A DNA stretch of 64,000 nt, taken from assembly GCF_023920105.1 (NCBI RefSeq), contig NZ_CP083693.1, forward strand, positions 1,815,001 through 1,879,000, in the 5' to 3' direction. Shown here piece after piece: positions 9,102-18,679 of this stretch. This stretch comes from Bartonella taylorii. GTDB taxonomy: Bacteria > Pseudomonadota > Alphaproteobacteria > Rhizobiales > Rhizobiaceae. The notes under the pieces are model-generated. The model saw nothing but the letters and a program-made list of their open reading frames with translations, made no database searches and was not told where the DNA came from. Made by a program: the position numbers and the translations under genes. Within the stretch, counting starts at the first letter, position 1. Every line of letters begins with the position of its first letter.

Positions 9102-10946
9102 ATGGTGAGCAAAGGATCGTCTCTGGGGGCTAGAGCAGGTAATGCCCCTTATCACACTGTGGATCATAAATTTGATGTTGTTGTCGTTGGTGCGGGTGGT
9201 GCGGGTTTACGTGCAACGCTTGGAATGGCGGAACAAGGGTTGAAAACAGCTTGTATCACAAAGGTTTTCCCAACTCGGTCGCACACGGTTGCAGCACAGG
9301 GTGGTATCGCAGCGTCACTTTCGAATATGGGGCCTGACAATTGGCAATGGCATTTGTACGATACGGTGAAGGGGTCTGATTGGCTGGGTGATACCGATGC
9401 AATGGAATATTTGGTACGTAATGCACCCGCTGCTGTGTACGAATTAGAACATTATGGGGTGCCCTTTTCTCGTACGCAAGAAGGTAAAATTTATCAACGA
9501 CCCTTTGGGGGACATACGACAGAGTTTGGAGAAGGCCCGCCAGTCCAGCGCACTTGCGCAGCAGCTGATCGTACGGGGCATGCGATTTTGCATACACTTT
9601 ATGGACAGAGTTTAAAGCATAATGCGCAGTTTTTTATTGAATATTTTGCTCTTGATTTGATTATGACAAATGGTGTTTGTACAGGTGTTGTGGCGTGGAA
9701 TCTTGATGATGGTACAATACACCGTTTTTCCGCTAAAATGGTTGTTCTCGCAACGGGTGGCTATGGGCGTGCTTATTTTTCAGCAACATCAGCACATACT
9801 TGTACGGGTGACGGCGGTGGAATGATCGCGCGTGCCGGGCTGCCACTCCAAGATATGGAATTTGTTCAATTCCATCCTACAGGTATTTATGGTTCTGGTT
9901 GCTTAATCACAGAAGGGGCGCGTGGTGAAGGTGGCTATTTGGTCAATTCTGAAGGTGAACGCTTTATGGAGCGCTATGCGCCTTCCTTTAAAGATTTGGC
10001 TTCACGTGATCTTGTTTCGCGTTGTATAACGCTTGAAATCCGTGAAGGACGTGGTATTGGTCCGAAGAAGGATCATATTCATTTAGTTCTTAACCATATT
10101 GATCCTGCTATATTACATGAGCGGTTGCCGGGGATTTCTGAATCAGCACGGATTTTTGCAGGTGTTGATGTAACAAAGGAACCTATCCCCATTCTTCCAA
10201 CAGTTCATTATAATATGGGTGGTATTCCCACCAATTACTATGGGGAAGTTCTCAATCCAACGGCAGATTCACCGGATCGTGTTCAACCAGGTTTGATGGC
10301 AGTGGGAGAAGCTGGGTGTGCTTCTGTCCATGGAGCCAATCGCTTGGGTTCGAATTCATTGATTGATCTTGTTGTGTTTGGGCGTGCAGCTGCGATTCGT
10401 GCTGGTGAAGTGATTGACCGCGATGCAGAAATTCCACCTCTCAATGAATCAGCCGTTGACGAAATTATGGCGCGGTTTGATCGTTTACGCTTTGCTCAAG
10501 GGGGGATACCAACCGCCGTGTTGCGTGAAAAAATGCAACGCACTATGCAGGAGGATGCTGCTGTATTCCGTACAGCAGATTCTTTGCAACAAGGATGTCA
10601 GCGTATAAGCCAAATTTGGGGTGAACTGTCTGATCTCAAAGTAACAGATCGCTCATTGATATGGAATTCTGATTTGGTTGAAACATTAGAACTTGAAAAT
10701 CTCATGGCCAATGCAATAACAACTGTTTATTCAGCAGAAGCACGTCTAGAAAGTCGGGGAGCGCATGCACGTGAAGATTATCCAGAGCGTGACGACAAAA
10801 ATTGGCGTAAACATACACTTTCACATTTATCAAAAGAAGGAAAGGTAACGTTGTCGTATCGTCCTGTCCATGTGGAGCCGTTAACATCTGAAGCAGATGG
10901 CGGTATTGATTTAGAGCGTATTGCGCCTAAAAAACGCGTTTACTAA
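9102..10946 (+). CDS. sdhA: Succinate dehydrogenase flavoprotein subunit SdhA
   Basis: 614 aa catalytic subunit that oxidises succinate to fumarate. The dinucleotide fold [16 protein letters not shown] comes first, and the [13 protein letters not shown] motif with the histidine that binds FAD covalently is at about residue 61. The active-site regions [11 protein letters not shown] and [18 protein letters not shown] follow. The frame is open 22 codons further upstream inside sdhD, but ATG at 9102 follows GGGAGG and fits the family length. Central gene of the sdh operon. Confidence 0.97.
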   Translation: MVSKGSSLGARAGNAPYHTVDHKFDVVVVGAGGAGLRATLGMAEQGLKTACITKVFPTRSHTVAAQGGIAASLSNMGPDNWQWHLYDTVKGSDWLGDTDAMEYLVRNAPAAVYELEHYGVPFSRTQEGKIYQRPFGGHTTEFGEGPPVQRTCAAADRTGHAILHTLYGQSLKHNAQFFIEYFALDLIMTNGVCTGVVAWNLDDGTIHRFSAKMVVLATGGYGRAYFSATSAHTCTGDGGGMIARAGLPLQDMEFVQFHPTGIYGSGCLITEGARGEGGYLVNSEGERFMERYAPSFKDLASRDLVSRCITLEIREGRGIGPKKDHIHLVLNHIDPAILHERLPGISESARIFAGVDVTKEPIPILPTVHYNMGGIPTNYYGEVLNPTADSPDRVQPGLMAVGEAGCASVHGANRLGSNSLIDLVVFGRAAAIRAGEVIDRDAEIPPLNESAVDEIMARFDRLRFAQGGIPTAVLREKMQRTMQEDAAVFRTADSLQQGCQRISQIWGELSDLKVTDRSLIWNSDLVETLELENLMANAITTVYSAEARLESRGAHAREDYPERDDKNWRKHTLSHLSKEGKVTLSYRPVHVEPLTSEADGGIDLERIAPKKRVY

Positions 10947-10960
10947 GGGGAGAATAAATT

Positions 10961-11740
10961 ATGGTACAAATTAAGCTTCCCAAAAACTCACAAGTGAAAG
11001 TTGGAAAGGTTTGGCCTAAGCCTGAAGGTGCTACACAACTGACAGAATTTCATGTTTACCGTTGGTCACCAGATGATGAGGAAAATCCTCATCTTGATAC
11101 CTATTATGTAGATCGTTCAGCTTGCGGTCCTATGATTCTTGATGGGCTTTTGTTTATTAAGAATCATATTGATCCAACTTTGACTCTTCGTCGATCGTGC
11201 CGTGAAGGTATTTGTGGTTCCTGTGCAATGAATATTGATGGGACCAATACATTGGCTTGCACTAAAGGTATGGATGATGTGGCGCATCCTATTAAAGTGT
11301 ACCCACTGCCTTCCATGCCGGTTGTCAAAGATTTGGTTCCTGATTTGAAGCGTTTTTATGCGCAGCACCGTGTGATTGAGCCTTGGTTGCAAACTGTTTC
11401 ACCGGAGCCAGCAAAAGAATGGTTACAAAGTCACTCCGATCGCCAAAAAATTGATGGTCTTTATGAGTGTATTTTGTGCGCTTGTTGTCAGACATCATGT
11501 CCTAGCTATTGGTGGAATGGTGATCGTTATTTGGGACCAGCTATTTTGCTTCAAGCGTATCGCTGGATTGCTGATTCGCGTGATGAGATGTGCGGAGAAC
11601 GTCTTGATAATCTGGAAGATCCTTTTCGACTTTATCGGTGCCATACGATTATGAATTGTACGCAAACTTGTCCAAAGGGGTTAAATCCAGCTAAGGCAAT
11701 TGCTGAGATTAAAAAACTTATGGTTGAACGCCGTCTTTAA
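10961..11740 (+). CDS. sdhB: Succinate dehydrogenase iron-sulfur subunit SdhB
   Basis: 259 aa subunit that carries electrons from FAD to the quinone. It has the plant-type [2Fe-2S] ligands [15 protein letters not shown] with a later LACTKG, the first ferredoxin-type cluster [16 protein letters not shown] and the second [14 protein letters not shown], giving the usual 2Fe-2S, 4Fe-4S and 3Fe-4S set. A GGGGAG site lies before ATG at 10961. Last gene of sdhCDAB. Confidence 0.97.
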   Translation: MVQIKLPKNSQVKVGKVWPKPEGATQLTEFHVYRWSPDDEENPHLDTYYVDRSACGPMILDGLLFIKNHIDPTLTLRRSCREGICGSCAMNIDGTNTLACTKGMDDVAHPIKVYPLPSMPVVKDLVPDLKRFYAQHRVIEPWLQTVSPEPAKEWLQSHSDRQKIDGLYECILCACCQTSCPSYWWNGDRYLGPAILLQAYRWIADSRDEMCGERLDNLEDPFRLYRCHTIMNCTQTCPKGLNPAKAIAEIKKLMVERRL

Positions 11741-12353
11741 AAAATTATTCGTTAATGGGGTAACGTGAGAGATCGGAAGGCATACATGCTTTTTGCATTC
11801 TTTGAGATGACGTGTGGGGTTCTATCTATAAAAGTTTATTAGCTTTTAAAAAGGGATGTCTCTTGCTTTGAGAACAATAGATATTTTATTGTATTGATCT
11901 GCTCAAAATCACTTAGTCATTGCTGTATAGGTTGTGTAAGTCTTTATGTGGGAAGTTGCTCTGATAGTTGCAAAGTGATTTGCAACATTGCGGAATTGTG
12001 CTGAGAAAAAGTACTAAAATAGGATTGGTTTGCATTAAAAAGTAGTAAAATGTGTTTTAAGTTATTTTCAGCTCTAAAGTTTGATTGCTACAAAGGGTAG
12101 AAGTAATTTTTACAGAAATTTTCTGTGCTGGAGTGTTTATCCTCTCGTAATTTTTTGTTTTTAGCATAACAAGGTATATTTCCAAAAAATAAATGAAAAA
12201 ATTTATTGAAAGCTATGGAATCTTCGTATGTGATTTAGTTTTTTTCTTTGGACTGTGTAGTTATCATCAACTTTTCACCCTGTTGTAAGAGCGTAAAAAG
12301 TTTACCAGAGAGATAGGGGGGAGGGAAAAGCTTGTTTCAAAAGATTAAAATAA
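11741..12353. other. Intergenic region between sdhB and the trw terminator
   Basis: About 610 bp without a gene. It separates the plus-strand sdh operon from the convergent end of the trw operon. It contains a perfect 8 bp inverted repeat, GTTGCAAA-gtga-TTTGCAAC, at 11967-11986, of unknown role (operator or small hairpin). No decayed gene was recognised. It may mark one edge of the acquired trw region. Confidence 0.4.
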
Positions 12354-12380
12354 ATAGCCGTAACAATTTGTTACGGCTAT
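12354..12380 (-). terminator. Rho-independent terminator of the trw operon
   Basis: A perfect 13 bp inverted repeat (ATAGCCGTAACAA / TTGTTACGGCTAT) lies 38 bp after the trwD stop. Read on the minus strand it is followed by TTATTTTAAT. It is the strongest terminator-like hairpin in the window and sits exactly at the end of the trw gene run. Confidence 0.8.
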
Positions 12381-12417
12381 CATTGTCTGTGTAATATTAT
12401 TGAGAATAAAATTTCAC

Positions 12418-13479
12418 TTAAACTATCTTTGATTTAGAAAAAATTGGATCGTAAAAGACTTCAGAAAGCTTTCTATCTTTGAAGAACAATACTACATCCA
12501 CTGTAGTGTAAAGCACTACCTTTATCATTTCTAGTTCGAGTTGACGGCCAACCTCTGATCTTTTGATCAATGTGGCACATCGTTCGAATGTTTGCAAAGC
12601 ATTGTTGGCGTGTGTAGTTGTAATGGATCCTGGATGCCCAGTATTCAATGAATTGAGATATTCCCAAGCTTCATTGCCACGCAGTTCCGCAAGAAAAATG
12701 CGGTCAGGCGATTGACGTAAACATGCATCTAGGCACTCTTCAGCGGAAACACGGCCTGCTCCGTTACCATAAAGCATATGTACATGGTTTGGATGATTCG
12801 GTAAAAAAAGTTCATGAACATCCTCAATCGTGATAATACGCTCTTCTACGGGTACTTTTTCAATTAAGGAGCGAGCAAATGTTGTTTTACCCGATCCTGT
12901 TTTGCCTGCGATAATGATATTGCGTTTATGAAGTACGCATTCTTTCAAAAATTCAAGAACTTTTCTATCACGTTTGAGGCGCAGGAGTTGAACTTCAAAT
13001 GGCTCTAATCGTGTGAAATCCTGCTGTGATAACAAATTATTTGCTTCTTTCTCAGTAGGCTTATTGAAGCTTACATCGGCAAAATCATTAAATGCACCTT
13101 CTTCATTGAATTCCTCTAGCGTTTTAACTGTAAGGGAATGCTTACGAATCATAAAGGAGAGCGTGCCATCGATAACAGCTGGTGTTTGTACAATTGTACC
13201 GCGCTGTCCTCCGGGTAAGCGCACATAATTAACACTTCTGGGAGCCATACCATTATAAACGATAATGGCTGTGATAAGCGTTTGCAAAAAAGTAGCTGTT
13301 AACTCTGGCACGCTATGTACTTGCCAACCCTCAAAGCTCTTTATCCACACTTCACAGGGGCGGCAAATCGATAATTCAGTAATTTTCGGATCTTCTAAGA
13401 AATGATCAAGCGGTTGCAGAAGTTGTGCAACTGCTTGATCTTTCTGTATTTGGTTAGCGTGTAACGAGGCTGTAGACAT
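12418..13479 (-). CDS. trwD: T4SS ATPase TrwD (VirB11 family)
   Basis: 353 aa secretion ATPase at the cytoplasmic base of the Trw T4SS. The N-terminal domain is followed by a RecA-like domain with Walker A IIAGKTGSGKTTFARSL (about residue 190), the Asp-box ITIEDVHELFLPNH, Walker B DRIFLAELRG and the His-box TGHPGSITTTHAN. The frame is open to 13506, but ATG at 13479 (MSTASLHANQ) is the likely start; it overlaps the trwE end by 26 bp. Last gene of the operon, followed by a terminator. Confidence 0.94.
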   Translation of the reverse strand: MSTASLHANQIQKDQAVAQLLQPLDHFLEDPKITELSICRPCEVWIKSFEGWQVHSVPELTATFLQTLITAIIVYNGMAPRSVNYVRLPGGQRGTIVQTPAVIDGTLSFMIRKHSLTVKTLEEFNEEGAFNDFADVSFNKPTEKEANNLLSQQDFTRLEPFEVQLLRLKRDRKVLEFLKECVLHKRNIIIAGKTGSGKTTFARSLIEKVPVEERIITIEDVHELFLPNHPNHVHMLYGNGAGRVSAEECLDACLRQSPDRIFLAELRGNEAWEYLNSLNTGHPGSITTTHANNALQTFERCATLIKRSEVGRQLELEMIKVVLYTTVDVVLFFKDRKLSEVFYDPIFSKSKIV

Positions 13480-14623
13480 CACTGAAATCCAAATCTCGAG
13501 CAACAAAAATACTTATCCGCTCGCCCTGGTTCTTGTAAAGTGTTGGTGTAATATTTATGGAGTTTTGAATAACGTCGGTAACTACCGATTCAGCATTCTG
13601 TATACCTTGAGATTGTGTTTTTTCCTTATCTTTACTTCCTCGCCCAATTTTATCTTTTACCCAGTCTCCTAAGTCACCAATTATACTCACCATGATTGCT
13701 CCACCGAATCGTTCCCAAAAATGTCTGTCAATCCAACCACCAATGCCGGCTTCTCCAAGAGGGCCAGTGCCGGGTGAATCAAGGTTAACGATAACACCAG
13801 AAGGTGTTTCAATACGCGACCATTGTACAAAGACGCGCGTTTGTCCCTGTTGTAGGCCACTTTGATAGAAACCGACGACTTTAGAACCACGATCTAACAA
13901 AACAACGCGACCGCTTGTGGAATAAATATCACGTGTTAAATGACATGTTGTCATTCCCGGCTGTGATGTGATAATCTTAGTTTCTAGTACGCAATCTATC
14001 TGCGTTCCTTGGGTAATCAAGAGATCACGATTATGAAGTTGAACCGCGCGTGATTGGCCTAATCGTACAGGTTGTAGCTGGTCGAATAATATGCCATTAC
14101 TTCTGTCGTTTGCAGATGCATTCCCTTTTGAACGCTCTGTAGAGCTTTCGCTACTACCACCATTGTTAAGACCAGAACTGAACATACGCTTGCGCGCTAA
14201 TTCTTCAGAATCTTTAATCAAATGTGGTGGAATCGTCGTTTGAAGTAGCTTGGCCCAAGCAGGTGGAAGCTCTTGTATTGAGTCTTCTGTTTCTGTTACT
14301 TTCTCAACTTCTTCTACAACTTTCGGTTCTTCTATGACTTTAGGGGTATAGCTTGGTATAATTTGTTGTACCGTCTGTTGAGGTTTTTCTTCCTCAACTT
14401 CTATGCTATTACGCATTTTTAGAGCTTTCCAAGTCAGAGCAATCGGTACGGCTACGATGACAATGATTCCTACCATCAATAATGCACGTGCACCAGGAAT
14501 TGTTGGACGGGGTTCTGAACCTAGTTCGGAGCTACCATACGCACCTTCAATATGCTTTGGTTCGGTGTAATCCAGTGTCGCGCTTTTGCTGATTTCATCT
14601 CCTTTCTTATTGTCGAACATCAC
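13454..14623 (-). CDS. trwE: T4SS core-complex protein TrwE (VirB10 family)
   Basis: 389 aa protein spanning both membranes as part of the T4SS core channel with TrwF and TrwH. It has a short cytoplasmic N-terminus, one membrane helix (LLMVGIIVIVAVPIALTW, about 48-66), a Pro/Glu-rich periplasmic linker, and a C-terminal VirB10 beta-barrel domain with TQGTQIDCVLETKI, GRVVLLDRGSKVVGFY and VNLDSPGTGPLGEAG, including the antenna region. Its start overlaps the trwF stop by 4 bp, indicating coupling. Confidence 0.94.
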   Translation of the reverse strand: MMFDNKKGDEISKSATLDYTEPKHIEGAYGSSELGSEPRPTIPGARALLMVGIIVIVAVPIALTWKALKMRNSIEVEEEKPQQTVQQIIPSYTPKVIEEPKVVEEVEKVTETEDSIQELPPAWAKLLQTTIPPHLIKDSEELARKRMFSSGLNNGGSSESSTERSKGNASANDRSNGILFDQLQPVRLGQSRAVQLHNRDLLITQGTQIDCVLETKIITSQPGMTTCHLTRDIYSTSGRVVLLDRGSKVVGFYQSGLQQGQTRVFVQWSRIETPSGVIVNLDSPGTGPLGEAGIGGWIDRHFWERFGGAIMVSIIGDLGDWVKDKIGRGSKDKEKTQSQGIQNAESVVTDVIQNSINITPTLYKNQGERISIFVARDLDFSDVYSLVTR

Positions 14624-15429
14624 TTTCCTCCTTCTTTATTAATTCGGTGAACTACCGAGGATATTGTTCCAGTTGTATTTGGTATACCATTGGGGTCGTA
14701 GGCTTCATTGAAAACAGCCAAAGCACGTTTGCCAAGCCGTATAAGCCACTTGGGATTAACCTTATGAACAGCGATAATATCATTGGAATTTCCTACAACA
14801 GTACGCGGTATTAAGCTTTCATTGCCTTCGGCATCTACTACGTAAATTGATGGCATATCCATGTTAGCGGGAAATTTAAAATAGGTAATACGTCCATTAT
14901 CCCAAGCGTTGATCGGAGCAATGTCTTGGTTGCCGCTCATAGTATAGCTAAGGTTATAACCTTTTACGCTTTGATGAAAACCACGCTCAATGGCAAGACG
15001 TTGGCTGTTCTCATGTAATTTTTGGGTATTTGTATCGGGATAATGAAAAGCTAATTCATAAGTAGATCCAGCACGATCATTTCGAAACTGTAGTCGGAAT
15101 TTGTAGCTACGTTTATCGGTTACAACGATGAGATTTGTATTGGCAAGTTCTGCTTTTGGTTTAATAAAAATATGCCGCCCTTTATGAGCAAAGGCATAGG
15201 CTTCTGAATCACCAAAGGCATGAGTGATATAATGTTCACCTTCTTCAAGAATGATATGTGTTGCCACACCAAGAACTGTTTCAATTTGAACCACATCGGC
15301 TTCGTTATATGTTATATAGCGAATGCGATGATCATATTGTGAATTCGATGGGCTTTTGAGTGCCTGCACAGGTACTGTATAAAAAGAAGAAAACGAAGAC
15401 AGTAGAACGAAGAATGTAAGTTTTTTCAT
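14620..15429 (-). CDS. trwF: T4SS core-complex protein TrwF (VirB9 family)
   Basis: 269 aa periplasmic protein with a signal peptide (MKKLTFFVLLSSF through VQA, about 23 residues). VirB9 features are the DHRIRYITYNEADVVQIETV N-terminal strand, FIKPK near residue 80, and a C-terminal domain with TYFKFPANMDMPSIYVVD that binds the VirB7-like lipoprotein. I chose ATG at 15429, with AAGGA upstream, over the in-frame 15450 that would overlap trwG. It forms the outer-membrane core with TrwE and TrwH. Confidence 0.93.
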   Translation of the reverse strand: MKKLTFFVLLSSFSSFYTVPVQALKSPSNSQYDHRIRYITYNEADVVQIETVLGVATHIILEEGEHYITHAFGDSEAYAFAHKGRHIFIKPKAELANTNLIVVTDKRSYKFRLQFRNDRAGSTYELAFHYPDTNTQKLHENSQRLAIERGFHQSVKGYNLSYTMSGNQDIAPINAWDNGRITYFKFPANMDMPSIYVVDAEGNESLIPRTVVGNSNDIIAVHKVNPKWLIRLGKRALAVFNEAYDPNGIPNTTGTISSVVHRINKEGGK

Positions 15430-15442
15430 AACAATCAATTCC

Positions 15443-16144
15443 TTAATCATTCAACAATATTTCCGGGTCAGAACGGTAACTTGTCACTTGAAAACCGAGG
15501 GGGTTAAGCAATCGATCAGATGATTTCATGGGTGCACCAATATAGGTGTAGCTAATTGTTGCTATCTGGTGCTGCTTGGGTCCAGTAGTAGCACCGTTGC
15601 TGTCAAGTTGCTGAGTCGTAAAACGTACAGTTGCTTGACCGAGTCCATTAGGCTGGATTGATCGTACTTTAACTGTGATACGTGCTTTGTTGGAAAGCAC
15701 TTTATCCCGTGCATTTTCTCCATCATAGATTTTATAATATTCTTGTTGAACAGATGCCGCACTTAAAAGTGCTGTTGTGTCGTAGTTTAGTTGAATGGTA
15801 TCATAGTCGTAAGTTTCGCGGTTAAGCACATATTGATTGAGCCAATATCTGTCCACAACTTCACCGTAGCTGGTTTCATGCTCACGCATTACAGAAATAA
15901 CATCAACAGCACCCGTAGTATTATCAACGCGCAATACTAAGGGAGTTGGTGCTGGTTGAGAAAATCCAACGACTCCACATATCATACCGAATAAGCCAAA
16001 AAGACCAAGAGTACTCGCTACACGCCATGCCGTTCTACGCGATCTTATAAATTCATTTATGAGATCACGTTCTAAACCTCGACTTTCTTCGTAATAACTG
16101 CTGAGTTGTTCAGCTTTCACTGGTTTTGCTTGTTTTGTTTTCAT
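15443..16144 (-). CDS. trwG: T4SS inner-membrane assembly protein TrwG (VirB8 family)
   Basis: 233 aa bitopic protein: a cytoplasmic N-terminus, one membrane helix (TLGLFGLFGMICGVVGFSQ, about 45-63) and a periplasmic NTF2-like VirB8 domain (TSYGEVVDRYWLNQYVLNRE, then YKIYDG and VKVRSIQPNG). It nucleates T4SS assembly through contacts with VirB9 and VirB10. Its ATG overlaps the TGA of the last trwH by 4 bp, so it follows the fifth trwJ-I-H unit without a break. Confidence 0.93.
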   Translation of the reverse strand: MKTKQAKPVKAEQLSSYYEESRGLERDLINEFIRSRRTAWRVASTLGLFGLFGMICGVVGFSQPAPTPLVLRVDNTTGAVDVISVMREHETSYGEVVDRYWLNQYVLNRETYDYDTIQLNYDTTALLSAASVQQEYYKIYDGENARDKVLSNKARITVKVRSIQPNGLGQATVRFTTQQLDSNGATTGPKQHQIATISYTYIGAPMKSSDRLLNPLGFQVTSYRSDPEILLND

Positions 16145-16284
16145 ATGTCTCCTCGCTTGATTTCGGCAGGGATTGTTTTATTAATAGGTACACGGTTCCA
16201 ATTACTTGGTTGCTTTGGCTTTGGTGCTAATACACAAGCTGATAAAAGGTTTGTAATCAGAATTATAAGAATGATAGATTTCAT
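16141..16284 (-). CDS. trwH5: T4SS lipoprotein TrwH, copy 5 (VirB7 family)
   Basis: 47 aa lipoprotein with a signal peptide ending in lipobox LLSAC (Cys17), then a proline-rich [16 protein letters not shown] tail. VirB7 lipoproteins anchor the TrwF-TrwE ring in the outer membrane. It ends TGA, overlapping trwG ATG. The sequence is the same as copies 2-4 at protein level. Copy numbers here follow transcription order and are mine. Confidence 0.9.
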   Translation of the reverse strand: MKSIILIILITNLLSACVLAPKPKQPSNWNRVPINKTIPAEIKRGDI

Positions 16285-16526
16285 TTTAATATGACTCTTT
16301 TTACTGTTGTATCCATTCTGATATTTATTATCATTATTATAATTTTGACACTAAAGTAAAGTGTATAGTTTGCGATAATTGATCTTTTCTTAATTTCATT
16401 TTTAAATTTATGAAAATAGCCCAATTTCAGTGCGAATATTTTTTACTGTAGGATTGGATATCCTCGTTATTTTGTCATATGGATATTAGGGGCGTCTGTT
16501 AGGGGAAGCATTGCTTTTTATATCAT

Positions 16527-17372
16527 CTAGTTTCTATGTCTCCATAGATGTCCAAATGTAATTCCTTTTGCGAGAGAATTGGCAACACTTGATAGTTTGA
16601 GTAAAAGCGTGATGGATATAATGGACAAGATGAGAGCACCCCCAAACATGGCGCTTATATTCTGGTCGTAATCGAGTCTCATATCTCTCAAATAGTTTAC
16701 AAAGATATGCATCATCAGATTAAATACAGTCGCTAAGAGTAGAAAGAGGATTGTATAATTGATGATTTGGATTATCCATTGCTCGAAAAGGCGATGAGTT
16801 GGTTGCCAGAGCAAAGCAATGATGAAGAGAGGTCCCCATCCTACGAGAAGTGTAATAGCGATTTTTGTTAGGAGCACGAGACCACCACCGATTGCTACTA
16901 CGAGGCTTGTTGCTAGCAAGATGATGATGCCTAAGAGACTGTAAAGCAGTCCATTGGCTTCGAAGAAGACGGTTTCTTGGAAAAGACGTCCTGCATATTG
17001 AAATCCTTTGGTTGCTGCTGTGTCCAGTAGATTCATTAATTGTGTATCATTAAGTGGATCTGTTATGAGCGCTTTTGATAACTCATAGGGCATTTGTGTT
17101 ATCAAATTGGCAATTTCACTTTGATACAGTCCTGCGGTAAGAGCTATTGAGGTAATAATACTTATCCGTAGGAACCGATTTACAAATCCGGAGAGAGGCA
17201 TATCTATAGCGCCCCGAATGATGAGCCATCCATAGATGATGAAAGCGATTGTGATACCGATTGATACAAAGGGTGTGATTGTAGCTATTGTTTTTGAGGA
17301 AATATCTGTGACATATGTTTTTGTTATCTGATCAATTTTATTGAAAAGTTGCGTGAACACTGTAAAGTCCAT
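16527..17372 (-). CDS. trwI5: T4SS polytopic membrane protein TrwI, copy 5 (VirB6 family)
   Basis: 281 aa protein with five to seven hydrophobic segments (for example FVSIGITIAFIIYGWLIIRG, LLGIIILLATSLVVAIGGGL and TILFLLLATVFNLMM) and the VirB6 signature region with a conserved Trp (LLVGWGPLFIIALLWQPT). It is part of the inner-membrane channel. It carries H, V and R where copies 1-3 have N, A and S near residue 225 (MMHIFVNYLRDM), identical to copy 4 in this respect. A GAGGAATTCC ribosome binding region precedes ATG at 17372. Confidence 0.93.
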   Translation of the reverse strand: MDFTVFTQLFNKIDQITKTYVTDISSKTIATITPFVSIGITIAFIIYGWLIIRGAIDMPLSGFVNRFLRISIITSIALTAGLYQSEIANLITQMPYELSKALITDPLNDTQLMNLLDTAATKGFQYAGRLFQETVFFEANGLLYSLLGIIILLATSLVVAIGGGLVLLTKIAITLLVGWGPLFIIALLWQPTHRLFEQWIIQIINYTILFLLLATVFNLMMHIFVNYLRDMRLDYDQNISAMFGGALILSIISITLLLKLSSVANSLAKGITFGHLWRHRN

Positions 17373-17418
17373 GGAATTCCTCTTTAACGAATTTTCAATT
17401 TTTTATCACCTTGAAACA

Positions 17419-17523
17419 TTACCTAAGTATTTTCACTACGTTATCTTGGCTTTGAGAAAACCCTTCTGCCCCTCTGAATTGTTCAGATAGTACTGAACCT
17501 TCTACATTGGCTTTTGTTTTCAT
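17419..17523 (-). other. Short conserved frame between trwJ5 and trwI5 (34 aa)
   Basis: ATG at 17523 opens a 34-residue frame containing [15 protein letters not shown] and ending VVKILR. The same frame is kept in the trwJ-trwI gaps of units 2, 3 and 4 (stops near 24208, 21927 and 19608) without an obvious ATG there, where it continues the trwJ reading in another phase. It may be a fossil of an older trwJ C-terminus or a tiny gene; absent from unit 1. Confidence 0.35.
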
Positions 17524-17550
17524 GAAAAAAAGCAAATGTTGTAAAGGGCT

Positions 17551-18297
17551 TTATTGGTTAGATCTTATTTTAGGTATACCTTTGTGGTGAGAGGCTACAG
17601 TTTTTCCATATAATTTACGTTTTTGTATTTCGATAAGATTCTCTTCGTCTTCGCTTAAATTTCTGACCATTTGTAGCTTTGTATATTCATTTTGGATCAT
17701 GGATGACATGGTCTTAATGCGTGTTTGCAACTCGAAAACTTCTTTGAGATCTTTTGTTTTATTTATCTTATCTAAAAAATCGTCTATTTGTTTAAAGCGG
17801 TTCTCTGCGTCTTGGAAAGTTTGAAAACTTACAGCTTTATCGACAATTCCACTATATTTAAGACGCGTATTAATTATTTCGCGCATCCTATGATACGGCA
17901 AGTTCTGGAAGCTGTACCTTTTTTCTTCGAGAATAATGTCACGAAAAAATTTTTTAAATTCCCCAACACCACTCATGACTTGGTAGTTTGTCTGTGCTTT
18001 TGGGTAGACAGAAGGCAAAAATTCTAAGAAATAATGAAAACTCTCTCTTGCCATTGGTGTTGATGTGTCATTTCCTATTATAGACTGATGGATTTTTTTC
18101 GTATTTTCAATCTGGTTTTCGGTTGCTATAATTTGTTGTTTTAACAAATTAATAATTTCCAGATATTCTGCTTTTGAAAAAGGAATTTGAACAGCTGAGC
18201 CTTGAGTCCCAGAACCCCAACTAAAGTTAGACGTTAGAGTTAAATTTATCATTCCCAAAAGGGTAATCATTCCTGTTATAATAAATCGCTTTTTCAT
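17551..18297 (-). CDS. trwJ5: T4SS minor pilin/adhesin TrwJ, copy 5 (VirB5 family)
   Basis: 248 aa secreted protein with signal peptide [19 protein letters not shown], then a mostly helical, charged body typical of VirB5 proteins (a KAVSFQTFQDAENRFKQIDD segment is shared with the other copies). TrwJ proteins sit at the pilus tip, and Bartonella TrwJ has been linked to erythrocyte binding. This is the most divergent of copies 2-5, sharing only the signal peptide and scattered C-terminal residues. Its start overlaps trwH4 (ATGA). Confidence 0.88.
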   Translation of the reverse strand: MKKRFIITGMITLLGMINLTLTSNFSWGSGTQGSAVQIPFSKAEYLEIINLLKQQIIATENQIENTKKIHQSIIGNDTSTPMARESFHYFLEFLPSVYPKAQTNYQVMSGVGEFKKFFRDIILEEKRYSFQNLPYHRMREIINTRLKYSGIVDKAVSFQTFQDAENRFKQIDDFLDKINKTKDLKEVFELQTRIKTMSSMIQNEYTKLQMVRNLSEDEENLIEIQKRKLYGKTVASHHKGIPKIRSNQ

Positions 18298-18437
18298 ATG
18301 TCTCCTCGCTTGATTTCGGCAGGGATTGTTTTATTAATAGGTACACGGTTCCAATTACTTGGTTGCTTTGGCTTTGGTGCTAATACACAAGCTGATAAAA
18401 GGTTTGTAATCAGAATTATAAGAATGATAGATTTCAT
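18294..18437 (-). CDS. trwH4: T4SS lipoprotein TrwH, copy 4
   Basis: 47 aa, lipobox LLSAC with Cys17, same protein as copy 5. The stop TGA overlaps the ATG of trwJ5. It is too short for ordinary ORF cut-offs but has a full signal peptide and is preserved in all five units. Confidence 0.9.
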   Translation of the reverse strand: MKSIILIILITNLLSACVLAPKPKQPSNWNRVPINKTIPAEIKRGDI

Positions 18438-18679
18438 TTTAATATGACTCTTTTTACTGTTGTATCCATTCTGATATTTATTATCATTATTATAATTTTG
18501 ACACTAAAGTAAAGTGTATAGTTTGCGATAATTGATCTTTTCTTAATTTCATTTTTAAATTTATGAAAATAGCCCAATTTCAGTGCGAATATTTTTTACT
18601 GTAGGATTGGATATCCTCGTTATTTTGTCATATGGATATTAGGGGCGTCTGTTAGGGGAAGCATTGCTTTTTATATCAT

